Shown piece by piece: positions 1 through 7,239 of a stretch of DNA of 64,000 nt. The notes beneath the pieces were generated by a model that saw only the letters and a program-made list of their open reading frames with translations, did not search any database and had not been told where the DNA came from. The DNA comes from an uncultured Faecalibacterium sp. GTDB lineage: Bacteria; Bacillota; Clostridia; Oscillospirales; Ruminococcaceae. The stretch spans positions 8,141 to 72,140 of the forward strand of contig CAKSWQ010000005.1 in assembly GCA_934512105.1 (NCBI GenBank), in the 5' to 3' direction. The translations under genes were made by a program, and so were the position numbers. The number at the start of each line of letters is the position of its first letter. Positions within the stretch are counted from its first letter, which is position 1.

Positions 1-558
1 CAGCTGCTGCTGGGGTACGCGGGCAACCGGGGCAACTACCGGCTGTGCATCGAGCAGCGGGGAGAGTGGAAGGGGCTGACCGTGTGCGCCCACTGGCACA
101 CCCCCGGCGCAAGCGCGGCTACGCTGGTGGAAAACGGAATGCTGACCGTACCGGCGGCGGTGACGGCGGTGCCCGGCGCGGGATGCATCACCTTTGAGGG
201 CACAGACGGCAGCCGCACCGTGACCAGTGCCGATGTACGGTGTAAGGTGTGTGCCAACAGTGGTACGGCAGAGGGCACGATGCCTGCCCCGGCCACCCCT
301 GCGTGGGAGGCGCTGGTAGGGCTGCTGGGCACAGGCGGCATTTCCGCAGCGGAAAAACAGGCACTGCTGACCGTGCTGCGCACGCTGGCGGCGGGCAATG
401 AGGCTGCAACGGCGGCCTGCGACCGCCTGGCGGCGCTGTGGGGCACCACACAGCCGGAAAAGCCTGACCCACCGCAGCCGGATCCGCCGACAGACAAGGT
501 TTTCGCCGTGCTGGGACGGGCGATCCTTGGAAAAATGATCTTAGGGAGGAACGAATGA
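1..558 (+). CDS. phage tail-region protein, 5' end outside window
   Basis: The reading frame is open from the first base, so the gene starts upstream of the window; about 185 residues are visible. The end is proline-rich (repeated PDPP and PQP) and the last residues are basic. I do not recognise the family. It sits directly before a tail-fibre gene and shares an ATGA stop/start overlap with it, which places it in the structural, tail-tip part of a prophage late operon. An internal GTG at 82 is a possible but unnecessary start. A baseplate or tail-fibre accessory role is inferred from position only. Confidence 0.6.
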   Translation, partial: QLLLGYAGNRGNYRLCIEQRGEWKGLTVCAHWHTPGASAATLVENGMLTVPAAVTAVPGAGCITFEGTDGSRTVTSADVRCKVCANSGTAEGTMPAPATPAWEALVGLLGTGGISAAEKQALLTVLRTLAAGNEAATAACDRLAALWGTTQPEKPDPPQPDPPTDKVFAVLGRAILGKMILGRNE

Positions 559-1604
559 GCTACGAAAAACAGAATTTTGTGGACGGCCAGACTCTGACGG
601 CCGCCCATCTGAACCACATGGAAGCAGGCATCGCAGCGGCATCAGTCAATAAGGGCGACTCCGGTGCCGGAATCAGCGAGACCGCAAAAGAGCTGCTGCT
701 GAACCTGTTTGAAGACGCAGCCTACAAGACCAGCGATGCGCAGGATACCCTGAACGCCCTGCGGGCAGAGTGGGGCGGCAGTGCACAGGAGGTTCCGGTA
801 CAGAGCGTAAGCCTGAGCGCCGCGACCATGGCCCTGAACGAGGGTGAGAGCAAGACCCTGACCGCCACGGTGCTGCCCGCGAATGCCACCAGCCGTGTGG
901 TGGTGTGGCGCGTTTCTCCCACCGGTTTTGCCACGGTGGAAAAAGGCAAGGTGACTGCCGTAAAGGAGGGCAGCTGCACTGTGACCGCCACCGCAGGCGG
1001 CAAGAGCGCAAGCTGTACGGTGACGGTGGTGGCAGTCGAAACGGCAGAGCTGATCTACGACCTGCCCGGCGAGACGGCGCTGAGCACCGGTTTTGACACC
1101 GGACTGAAGCTGCTGGAACATGCCGCCACCGAAACACCGCAGTACACCATTCTGCTGGATCTGAAGCCCAGCGACAGCTACGAAGCCAATACATGGACAC
1201 AGGTGGTGCACTGCATGACAGAAACCGGCCAGTCGTGGACGACTACGGGCATCAATGTAGGCATCAACCCCAATGCCGGAACGCTGGGATTTACTTATTA
1301 CCGTCAGACGGGGCTTAACCTGTGCGACACCATTGCGCACTTTAAGACGCGCACGCGGTATGCGATGCAGATCGATGGGAAGAATTTCCGGGGTGGGAGC
1401 ACCCACTGTGCACTGAGCGGCTGGAATACCACCGGTTACTCGCTTTCTAACATACCGGAAAGTATGCTGATCGGCGGCGCGCGGGAACCGAACAGTACCA
1501 ACATCGTCCGATGTCTGGACGGCACGCTGTACCAGTGCAAGGTGTATAAGGGCCTGCTGAGCGATGCCAAGGTGAAGGCGTTCATTCAGGAGGGCACTGT
1601 ATGA
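555..1604 (+). CDS. phage tail fibre/receptor-binding protein with bacterial Ig-like domain
   Basis: A 349-residue protein. The N-terminus (FVDGQTLTAAHLNHMEAGI) is of the kind found at the start of Firmicute phage tail and upper-baseplate proteins. Residues about 78-160 form a bacterial Ig-like (Big_2) domain, seen in the VSLS..LNEGESKTLTATVLP start and the SCTVTATAGGKSASCTVTV end. The remaining half resembles a concanavalin/LamG-like beta-sandwich, which would suit carbohydrate binding. GGGAGG precedes the start. It overlaps both neighbours by ATGA, so the tail genes are translationally coupled. A role in adsorption to host or mucosal glycans is inferred. Confidence 0.75.
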   Translation: MSYEKQNFVDGQTLTAAHLNHMEAGIAAASVNKGDSGAGISETAKELLLNLFEDAAYKTSDAQDTLNALRAEWGGSAQEVPVQSVSLSAATMALNEGESKTLTATVLPANATSRVVVWRVSPTGFATVEKGKVTAVKEGSCTVTATAGGKSASCTVTVVAVETAELIYDLPGETALSTGFDTGLKLLEHAATETPQYTILLDLKPSDSYEANTWTQVVHCMTETGQSWTTTGINVGINPNAGTLGFTYYRQTGLNLCDTIAHFKTRTRYAMQIDGKNFRGGSTHCALSGWNTTGYSLSNIPESMLIGGAREPNSTNIVRCLDGTLYQCKVYKGLLSDAKVKAFIQEGTV

Positions 1605-2362
1605 TCTACGATATACAGGGCAACCCCCTGAACGCGGCAGGCGGCAACGTACTGTACGGCAAAAAGTATGTAGCCTGCGGAGACAGCTTTACCGCAGGAG
1701 ACGCGAACGGTTACACAGACGCAAACGGCTGCATCGGCACAAGCTCGGACTTCTACGACCAGAAGCTGAAGGTATGGAAAACGTATCCGTGGTGGATTGC
1801 GAAGCGCAATGAGATGACGCTGGTGAACGAGGCGGTCAGCGGCTCCGTTTTCACTAACATCACCGGGCGGCTTTCGCCATTTTCGGTGGAGCGGTACAAG
1901 GCGGTGCCGAAGGATGCAGACTACATCACCTTAATGTTCGGCCTGAACGAGTGCGAGCCGGACACGAAGCAGGGGTTTGACCCGGCTGCCATCATCGGCA
2001 CAAAAACAGACACCACAAATGCAACGGTGTGGGGCGCATACAATATCGTTTTCGAATATTTCATGAAGAACATCCCCTACGCGAAGCTGGGCGTGATCCT
2101 TGCGGACGCATGGATGACCACGGCCTACCGGACAGCGGCTAAGGAGATCTGCGCCTACTGGGGTGTGCCGGTGCTGGACCTGAACGACGAAGAGCACCCG
2201 CTGCTGATTACCGCACACGGCGCAGGCCGCGCGAACACGAGCGCCAAGGCGCAGCAGCTGCGCAACAACGCTTTTAAGCTGACCGCAAATAACATCCACC
2301 CGGGTCTGCGGGGCCACGAATACCGCAGTACGATCATCGAGAACTGGATGCGTGGGCTATAA
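1601..2362 (+). CDS. phage-encoded SGNH/GDSL hydrolase, possibly degenerate active site
   Basis: A 253-residue protein of the SGNH esterase fold. Block I is CGDSFTAG with nucleophile Ser29, block III is FGLNE instead of the usual GxND, and block V is NNIHPGLRGH with His233. The Asp that normally sits three residues before the catalytic His is Asn230. Family members remove acyl groups from glycans or lipids; in a tail operon this would fit surface-polysaccharide deacetylation on adsorption. The N-terminus (YDIQGNP) resembles that of the next protein, suggesting duplication. Whether it is catalytic is uncertain because of the Asn and Glu substitutions. Confidence 0.75.
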   Translation: MIYDIQGNPLNAAGGNVLYGKKYVACGDSFTAGDANGYTDANGCIGTSSDFYDQKLKVWKTYPWWIAKRNEMTLVNEAVSGSVFTNITGRLSPFSVERYKAVPKDADYITLMFGLNECEPDTKQGFDPAAIIGTKTDTTNATVWGAYNIVFEYFMKNIPYAKLGVILADAWMTTAYRTAAKEICAYWGVPVLDLNDEEHPLLITAHGAGRANTSAKAQQLRNNAFKLTANNIHPGLRGHEYRSTIIENWMRGL

Positions 2363-2377
2363 AAAGGGGGCGATAAG

Positions 2378-3055
2378 ATGGAAGTATACGACATTAACGG
2401 CCAGATTGTCAGTCCGCTGGCGGGAAAAAAGCTGTACGTTGCGGGCGACAGCATCGCCTACGGCAAGGGCAGCGCTGGCGGCTACGGCAAGTGTATTGCA
2501 GACCGGTACGGCATGACACTGACCAACGAGGCGGTGGACGGCGCAACGCTGACCCCGAACGTTAAAGTCAACGCATCCGGCGGCACCCGCAGCTGCATCA
2601 GCACGGTGGTGACAAACTCCACGGCGCTGGCAAAGGCAGACTACATTCTGCTGGAGGGCGGCGTGAACGATGCGTGGAACAATGCCGCAGTCGGCACACT
2701 GACCGAAGGGTTTACCACCTACGACGAAACGACCATGACCGGTGCATTGGAAAAGATGCTGGATTATCTGACAACGAATTACAGCGCAAAGCGCGTAGCC
2801 TATGTATTCCCGCATGGCGGGATGTTCAGCAGCACCGGCTTCGGATGGTACAAGACCTACAAGCCTGCCATCCTTGCCGCACTGAAAAAATGGGGCGTGC
2901 CCTACGTTGACATTGCGGAAACCACCCCGCCCATGGGCGGCTCCGGCATCAGCGCACTGGGCGATAAATACACCAGCGACGGCACGCACCCCAACAAGGC
3001 GGGCTACGAGCGGTTTTACATGGAGCCCATCGCAGCGCTGCTGAAGCGGCTGTAA
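2378..3055 (+). CDS. phage-encoded SGNH/GDSL hydrolase
   Basis: A 225-residue SGNH hydrolase with all expected blocks: AGDSIAYG (Ser25), GGVND in block III, and DGTHPNKAGY with Asp201 and His204. It follows the first SGNH gene by 15 bases, and its start (YDINGQIV) is similar, so the two are probably tandem paralogues that have diverged. There is no signal peptide, as expected for a virion-associated enzyme. The likely job is deacylation of capsule, teichoic acid or host glycans by the tail; the substrate cannot be told from sequence. Confidence 0.82.
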   Translation: MEVYDINGQIVSPLAGKKLYVAGDSIAYGKGSAGGYGKCIADRYGMTLTNEAVDGATLTPNVKVNASGGTRSCISTVVTNSTALAKADYILLEGGVNDAWNNAAVGTLTEGFTTYDETTMTGALEKMLDYLTTNYSAKRVAYVFPHGGMFSSTGFGWYKTYKPAILAALKKWGVPYVDIAETTPPMGGSGISALGDKYTSDGTHPNKAGYERFYMEPIAALLKRL

Positions 3056-3068
3056 GGGGGGGCGCACG

Positions 3069-3482
3069 ATGGCATTGCAGGCGTATTCTCTTGCCCGGGA
3101 CGGCAGCACCACCCTCTCGCCGCACTTCCATGTGCGGGAGTTTCGCTGCAAGGACGGCAGCGACCCGGTTTTCATCGACACAGCACTGGTAGAACTGCTG
3201 GAGCGTATCCGGGAGCACTTCGAAAAACCAGTGACGATCACCAGCGCCTACCGCACCCCGGCGCACAACGCCAAGGCGGGCGGGGCAAAGTTCAGTCAGC
3301 ACCTGTATGGCAGGGCAGCGGACATCCGGGTGCAGGGTGTGAGCGTGGAGGACGTAGCCGCCTACGCCGAAAGCCTGATGCCGGGCTGGGGCGGCGTAGG
3401 ACGCTACCCCGTCAAGGCAGGCCGGGCAAAGGGCTGGGTGCACGTTGACACCCGGGCAGACAAAGCCCGGTGGAGGGGGTGA
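3069..3482 (+). CDS. endolysin: M15 family peptidase (D-Ala-D-Ala carboxypeptidase type)
   Basis: A 137-residue zinc peptidase of family M15A. The ligands are visible: SQHLYGRAADI gives His78 and Asp85, and WVHVDTR gives His125. A short N-terminal segment HFHVREFRCKDG precedes the catalytic core. Single-domain M15 proteins of this length cleave peptidoglycan stem peptides. Its position between tail genes and a holin identifies it as the phage lysin. GGGGGG lies just before the ATG. Confidence 0.85.
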   Translation: MALQAYSLARDGSTTLSPHFHVREFRCKDGSDPVFIDTALVELLERIREHFEKPVTITSAYRTPAHNAKAGGAKFSQHLYGRAADIRVQGVSVEDVAAYAESLMPGWGGVGRYPVKAGRAKGWVHVDTRADKARWRG

Positions 3483-3487
3483 GCGCG

Positions 3488-3706
3488 ATGACAAGCATCA
3501 TCTCGGCCATCCTTGCGGGCGCGGTGACCCTGATCGGTGTACTGATCGCCAACAGCAAAAGCCAGGCGGTGACCGACACCAAGCTGGAAGAACTGACCCG
3601 GGAGGTGCGGGAGCATAACAACTTTGCCCGCCGCGTACCCATTTTAGAAGAACAGATGAAGGTGGCCAACCACCGCATCGCAGATCTGGAGAAAGAGAGG
3701 AACTGA
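3488..3706 (+). CDS. small phage membrane protein of the lysis module
   Basis: The ATG at 3488 is preceded by GGAGGGGG at suitable spacing, so it is preferred over an upstream GTG at 3470 that overlaps the lysin end. The 72-residue product has one N-terminal transmembrane segment (IISAILAGAVTLIGVLIA) followed by a charged, probably coiled-coil tail. Small proteins of this shape commonly lie between lysin and holin in Firmicute phages and may modulate lysis timing. The exact function is not known. Confidence 0.65.
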   Translation: MTSIISAILAGAVTLIGVLIANSKSQAVTDTKLEELTREVREHNNFARRVPILEEQMKVANHRIADLEKERN

Positions 3707-3710
3707 GCCT

Positions 3711-3965
3711 ATGAACGATACCCATTGCAAAATTTCTGCCGCCACGCTGGCGCGCACGGCTGCGCTGGCGCTGGCACTGACCAATCAGGTGCTGAGCGCC
3801 TGCGGCAAGCCCATGCTGCCCATCGAGAGTGCCACCGTAGAGCAGCTGGTGACCACCGGCCTGACCGTGACCGCCGCCCTTGTGGGCTGGTGGAAGAATA
3901 ACTCCTTCACCCCGGAGGCCATCAAGGCAGACGGCTATCTGGAACAGCTGCGGGAGAAGAAGTAA
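3711..3965 (+). CDS. phage holin, SPP1-like family
   Basis: An 84-residue protein with two hydrophobic segments (about 10-28 and 46-62) and the characteristic WWKNNSFTPEAIKADGYL tail of the SPP1-type holin family. Holins form membrane lesions that let the lysin reach the wall. It is the last gene of the prophage late operon; a strong hairpin follows within 50 bases. RBS GAGGAAC precedes the ATG. Confidence 0.88.
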   Translation: MNDTHCKISAATLARTAALALALTNQVLSACGKPMLPIESATVEQLVTTGLTVTAALVGWWKNNSFTPEAIKADGYLEQLREKK

Positions 3966-4006
3966 AGGCCGCCGCCGGGCAGGCGGGACGATTATTTTTG
4001 AATTTA

Positions 4007-4042
4007 GGGGGTCTGAAAAGCCTGCGGGCTTTTCAGACCCCC
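4007..4042 (+). terminator. 16-bp perfect hairpin ending the prophage late operon
   Basis: A perfect 16-bp stem (4007-4022 with 4027-4042) around a TGCG loop, followed by TTT. The core TCTGAAAAG and the AT-rich lead-in (ATTATTTTTGAATTT) recur at 60964-60999, so this is a repeated terminator type in the genome. Confidence 0.8.
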
Positions 4043-4049
4043 TTTCGTT

Positions 4050-4302
4050 GGGTAGCTTGAGCGAACGACAACCACCAGCTCCGCTGGTGGAGTAGAAAAT
4101 GCTTTAGCTATAAGATTCGAGCGAAGCGAGATGACAAGGAAATTGTCATCTTAGAAGATGCACTTTGCAGTGTAGCTCGTTAGAGCGGTAGGGCAGGTAA
4201 TGCAGATGAAAGATGCTTGCTCGTGGCCCCTTGCAGGGGCTTTGCTAGTAAAGTGCCCTTCTAGGGCTTACTCAAGCCACCGGCTCAGCCGGTGGTTTTG
4301 AC
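4050..4302 (+). mobile_element. non-coding IS200/IS605-like element with terminal hairpins, possible omega-RNA-like part
   Basis: About 250 bases without a convincing ORF, bounded by two near-identical hairpins in the same orientation: CCACCAGC-TCC-GCTGGTGG at 4072-4090 and CCACCGGC-TCA-GCCGGTGG at 4277-4295, the second followed by TTTTGAC. Subterminal same-orientation palindromes of this kind mark IS200/IS605 left and right ends. The right part carries further stems (GCCCC-TTGCA-GGGGC at 4226-4240 and GCCC-TTCTA-GGGC near 4255-4267), the layout of a TnpB guide-RNA scaffold. No tnpA or tnpB is present. Assignment to the family and the RNA role are inferences; exact ends are approximate. Confidence 0.5.
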
Positions 4303-4307
4303 TATAC

Positions 4308-4340
4308 AAAAAAACTCCCCCGGCGGGATGCCGGAGGAGC
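4308..4340 (-). terminator. rho-independent terminator of the ECF S-component gene
   Basis: Read on the minus strand: a GC-rich stem CTCCTCCGGC..GCCGGGGGAG followed by seven T. It lies about 60 bases past the stop of the ECF gene. Confidence 0.8.
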
Positions 4341-4397
4341 ATTCATTTTTCTATTCTAAACACGGATGCGCCGCCCTGACATGGTGCGCAGCCGGTC

Positions 4398-4997
4398 TTA
4401 CTTCAGGAACTTTGCCACGGCGCGGGCGACGATGCCGCCCAGAATGCCGGACACCAGAAATTCGGCAACGCCCTGCACGCCAACCAGCAGCACCACGAAC
4501 ATGAAGGGGTTGGCAGCGCCCTTGACGGACACCAGATTCTGCACATAGTCGCAGCCGTAGAAGGCCAGCACGATGTAGCCCATGAAGAACAGGGTGTTCA
4601 GGGCGGGTGCGGTCATGGCGCTGAGGATGTAGCTCCAGGTGCGGGACTTGTCCAGCTTCTGCAGAGCCTTGAAGATCAGGCCGCAGCACAGACCCATGAG
4701 CATACGCATGCCTACACACAGGATAAAGGTGTTCAGCGGGCTGACCTGAAACAGTGCGCCGGTCATGGCGGATGCGCCGGTGATGGCATCGTAGAAGCTC
4801 ACAGCGCCGAACACGCCGCCCAGCAGGGCACCCACGGCGGGGCCCATGGTGATGGCACCCACGGCGATGGGCAGGGTGAGGAAGCTCATGTACAGCGGGC
4901 CCATGGGCACACTGCCCAGACCGACAAGCTTCATCACCAGTTCAATGGCCACCAGCAGGGCCACACGAGTCAAGGTCTTCGTATTGGTATTCTTCAT
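4398..4997 (-). CDS. ECF transporter substrate-binding (S) component, possibly pantothenate-specific
   Basis: A 199-residue membrane protein with about six hydrophobic segments and the size and composition of ECF S components; MKNTNTKTLTRVALLVAIELVMKL is a typical start. It would capture a vitamin and work with a shared energising module encoded elsewhere. Minus-strand neighbours include an oxidoreductase and coaX, with coaBC divergent, so pantothenate is the most likely ligand, but this is contextual. AGGAGG lies 10 bases before the ATG. Upstream (4998-5152) is a 155-base gap with no gene. Confidence 0.78.
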   Translation of the reverse strand: MKNTNTKTLTRVALLVAIELVMKLVGLGSVPMGPLYMSFLTLPIAVGAITMGPAVGALLGGVFGAVSFYDAITGASAMTGALFQVSPLNTFILCVGMRMLMGLCCGLIFKALQKLDKSRTWSYILSAMTAPALNTLFFMGYIVLAFYGCDYVQNLVSVKGAANPFMFVVLLVGVQGVAEFLVSGILGGIVARAVAKFLK

Positions 4998-5152
4998 AAT
5001 TCAGTTTTCCTCCTGCTGCCGTTCCGCCCTTTGTTGTCGGATACGGCGCAAACCTGCCCGCTCTGTGCGGGTTTTGGGTGAATATTCAAATCTTTGGAAG
5101 CGCGTAGCTGTCAGGGCGTGTTCCAGAGAAAAATGCGTTAAAAAGCGGCTCT

Positions 5153-6136
5153 TCAGAACCGGTCGCCGGGGAAGCGCACCCCGGCGCTGCGGCGCGCCAC
5201 TGTGAGCACCCGGCTCACCGCGATGCTGGTATCCAGCATCCGGGTGCACAGCTCTTGGTCTCCAGTGGTCATGGCGCGGTAAAAGGCCTCGAACTCTGCC
5301 GCCTGCCGGGGACGGTCCCCGTTCAGGTTGTAGTGCTCCTCCCTGCCCTCGTTGGGATGGAAGGTCACGCCGCCGCAGTAGTTCGGGGTGGATTTTTGCA
5401 GGATATAGCCCTTGGTGCCCTGAATGATGCAGCGGGCAGGGGCTGCGCAGTCCTTGGCGGCAAGGCTTATGGCCTTAAAGCCGCTGTAATCCAGCATCAG
5501 CACACCGCTGGTGTCGATGTTGCGCTCCATGTTGGCGGCATACACCGCCTTGTTGGGCTCACCGAACAGACCCACGATGTAACTGACGTTGTACACGCCC
5601 AAGTCCATCAGAGCGCCGCCCGCGCACAGCGGGTCGAACACCGGCGGGGTCTGCCCATTGCAAAAGGCGTCGTACCGGCTGGAATACTGGCTGAAGCTGC
5701 ACTGCACCATGCGCACTGTGCCCACCCGGGGCAGCAGCTCCCGGAGCTTGGCGTAGTTGGGCTGGTACTGAGTGGTGATCGCCTCAAAGAGGAATAACCG
5801 CTTGCGCTGTGCCAGCGCAGCCAGTTCCTCGGTCTCGGCGGCAGTCACCGCCATGGGCTTTTCCACAATGACGTGCTTGCCCGCTTCCAGCGCCACCCGG
5901 GCGTAGCGGGCGTGTTGCAAATTGGGCACGGCGATATAGACCGCATCCACCCATTGCAGCAGCTCAAAAAAATTGGTGGTGTGCTGTGGAATCTGATATT
6001 GTGCACACAGCTCTGCGGCCTTTGCCGCCGAGCGCGGGGTGCTGCACACCGCCTGCACAGTAAACGGCGTGTGCTCCACAAGCCATGGCAAAAATTCCTG
6101 CACGATTTTACCCGTGCCAAGAATGCCCAGTTTCAT
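5153..6136 (-). CDS. Gfo/Idh/MocA family NAD(P)-dependent oxidoreductase
   Basis: A 327-residue protein with an N-terminal Rossmann fold (GILGTGKIV, GxGxx at residues 7-11) and the family's EKPMAVT motif near residue 95, where Lys and Pro contact the nicotinamide and substrate. The C-terminal half is the usual alpha/beta substrate domain. Members oxidise or reduce sugars, inositols or trans-dihydrodiols; the substrate is unknown here. AGGGAGAG precedes the start. It ends 28 bases downstream of coaX, so it is probably co-transcribed with it. Confidence 0.85.
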   Translation of the reverse strand: MKLGILGTGKIVQEFLPWLVEHTPFTVQAVCSTPRSAAKAAELCAQYQIPQHTTNFFELLQWVDAVYIAVPNLQHARYARVALEAGKHVIVEKPMAVTAAETEELAALAQRKRLFLFEAITTQYQPNYAKLRELLPRVGTVRMVQCSFSQYSSRYDAFCNGQTPPVFDPLCAGGALMDLGVYNVSYIVGLFGEPNKAVYAANMERNIDTSGVLMLDYSGFKAISLAAKDCAAPARCIIQGTKGYILQKSTPNYCGGVTFHPNEGREEHYNLNGDRPRQAAEFEAFYRAMTTGDQELCTRMLDTSIAVSRVLTVARRSAGVRFPGDRF

Positions 6137-6164
6137 AATGCTCTCCCTTATTCCTCTTGTCCCC

Positions 6165-7055
6165 TCAGCCTACCAGCGCCTCCGGCTCGCGGCGGGTGCG
6201 GCGGTTGGGGTACGGGTGCTTTGCCCGGGGGCGTCCCTGCTGACCGTAGTGTCTGCCGCCGCCATGGCTGCGGCCGTGCTCCTGCGGGGCGTTCAGCTGG
6301 TACAGCAGTGCCAGCCCCTTCATCAGCAGCTCCGGGTCATAGGTCAGGGGGTGGCGGCACAGCGGGGTGACGTACTTTGCCAGCCCGCCGGTGACCACCA
6401 GTGTAGCCGGGCAGCCCAGCTCCTCCTCAATGCGCTGCACCATACCGTCAATGAGCACGGCGGTGCCCAGCACCGAGCCGGACAGCATACAGCTTTCGGT
6501 ATTGGTGCCGATGGCTTTTTTCGGGGAGCCCAGATGCACCTGCGGCAGCTGGGCGCAGCGCTCGCCCAACGCGCGCAGCCCGGTGGAAAGGCCGGGGCAG
6601 ATCACGCCGCCCCGGAATACCCGGTCTTTGTCCACCACATTAAAGGTGGTGGCGGTGCCAAGGTCTACCGTGACGACCGGCAGCGGAAAGTTTGCCGCCG
6701 CGTAGGCGGCATCCACCAGCCTGTCCTTGCCCACGGCGCGGGGCTCGTCCACCCCTATGGTCAGCCCGGTGCGGATGTCCGGCGAAACAATGACCGGCTT
6801 TTTGCCGGTGTAGTGACGGGCGCACTCGGCCAGTGCCCCGGTGATCTGGGGCACTACGCTGGTAAGCACCGCACCCTCAAAGCGCATGGGGCGCTCCGGG
6901 TGGCGGCGGTGCGCAAAAATTTTATCCATTTCGGCACGATATTCCGCAGCCGTGCGGGTGCGCACCGTGTCCATGCGCGCCACAAAGCATACACGTCCGT
7001 CCCGGATGCCCCCAAGGGCGACGGTGGTGTTGCCTATATCAATGGCTAAGATCAT
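6165..7055 (-). CDS. coaX: type III pantothenate kinase
   Basis: Phosphorylates pantothenate in the first step of coenzyme A synthesis. The ASKHA-fold motifs are present: DIGNTT at residues 4-9, GKDRLVDA and DLGTATTFN in the middle, and VVTGGLA near the end. CoaX is usually about 255 residues; this one is 296 because of a roughly 40-residue basic tail rich in Gly, His and Arg after LLYQLN. The start at 7055 begins exactly at the conserved MILAIDIGNTT; longer frames run into the promoter region. It is divergent from coaBC, which acts later in the same pathway. Confidence 0.93.
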   Translation of the reverse strand: MILAIDIGNTTVALGGIRDGRVCFVARMDTVRTRTAAEYRAEMDKIFAHRRHPERPMRFEGAVLTSVVPQITGALAECARHYTGKKPVIVSPDIRTGLTIGVDEPRAVGKDRLVDAAYAAANFPLPVVTVDLGTATTFNVVDKDRVFRGGVICPGLSTGLRALGERCAQLPQVHLGSPKKAIGTNTESCMLSGSVLGTAVLIDGMVQRIEEELGCPATLVVTGGLAKYVTPLCRHPLTYDPELLMKGLALLYQLNAPQEHGRSHGGGRHYGQQGRPRAKHPYPNRRTRREPEALVG

Positions 7056-7113
7056 AATTCTGTTTTCCTTTTCAAAATAAAAGAAAAGAACCGGTTTGCT
7101 CTTTGTCAAGCGT

Positions 7114-7142
7114 ATTTTACCGCATTTTTGCTCAGGATACAA
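7114..7142 (-). promoter_or_regulatory. sigma-A-like promoter for coaX
   Basis: Minus strand: -35 TTGTAT (7137-7142) and -10 TAAAAT (7114-7119) with 17-base spacing, about 60 bases before the coaX start. Confidence 0.6.
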
Positions 7143-7161
7143 GTTCCCGGCAAAGATTTTG

Positions 7162-7190
7162 TTGTGCTGGTGGAAGTTTTGCATTATACT
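7162..7190 (+). promoter_or_regulatory. sigma-A-like promoter for coaBC
   Basis: -35 TTGTGC (7162-7167) and -10 TATACT (7185-7190), 17 bases apart, 50 bases before the coaBC start. It also shows that the in-frame ATG at 7201 is too close to the promoter to be the start. Confidence 0.7.
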
Positions 7191-7239
7191 AAGGTAAGAT
7201 ATGTGGAAAAGAACTGTTTTTCCGGGAGGTAAACGAACC

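Noticed and set aside
7201..7239. Upstream ATG start for coaBC
   Set aside because: It is 11 bases from the -10 box and lacks a ribosome-binding site; the ATG at 7240 has GGGAGGT and matches family starts.
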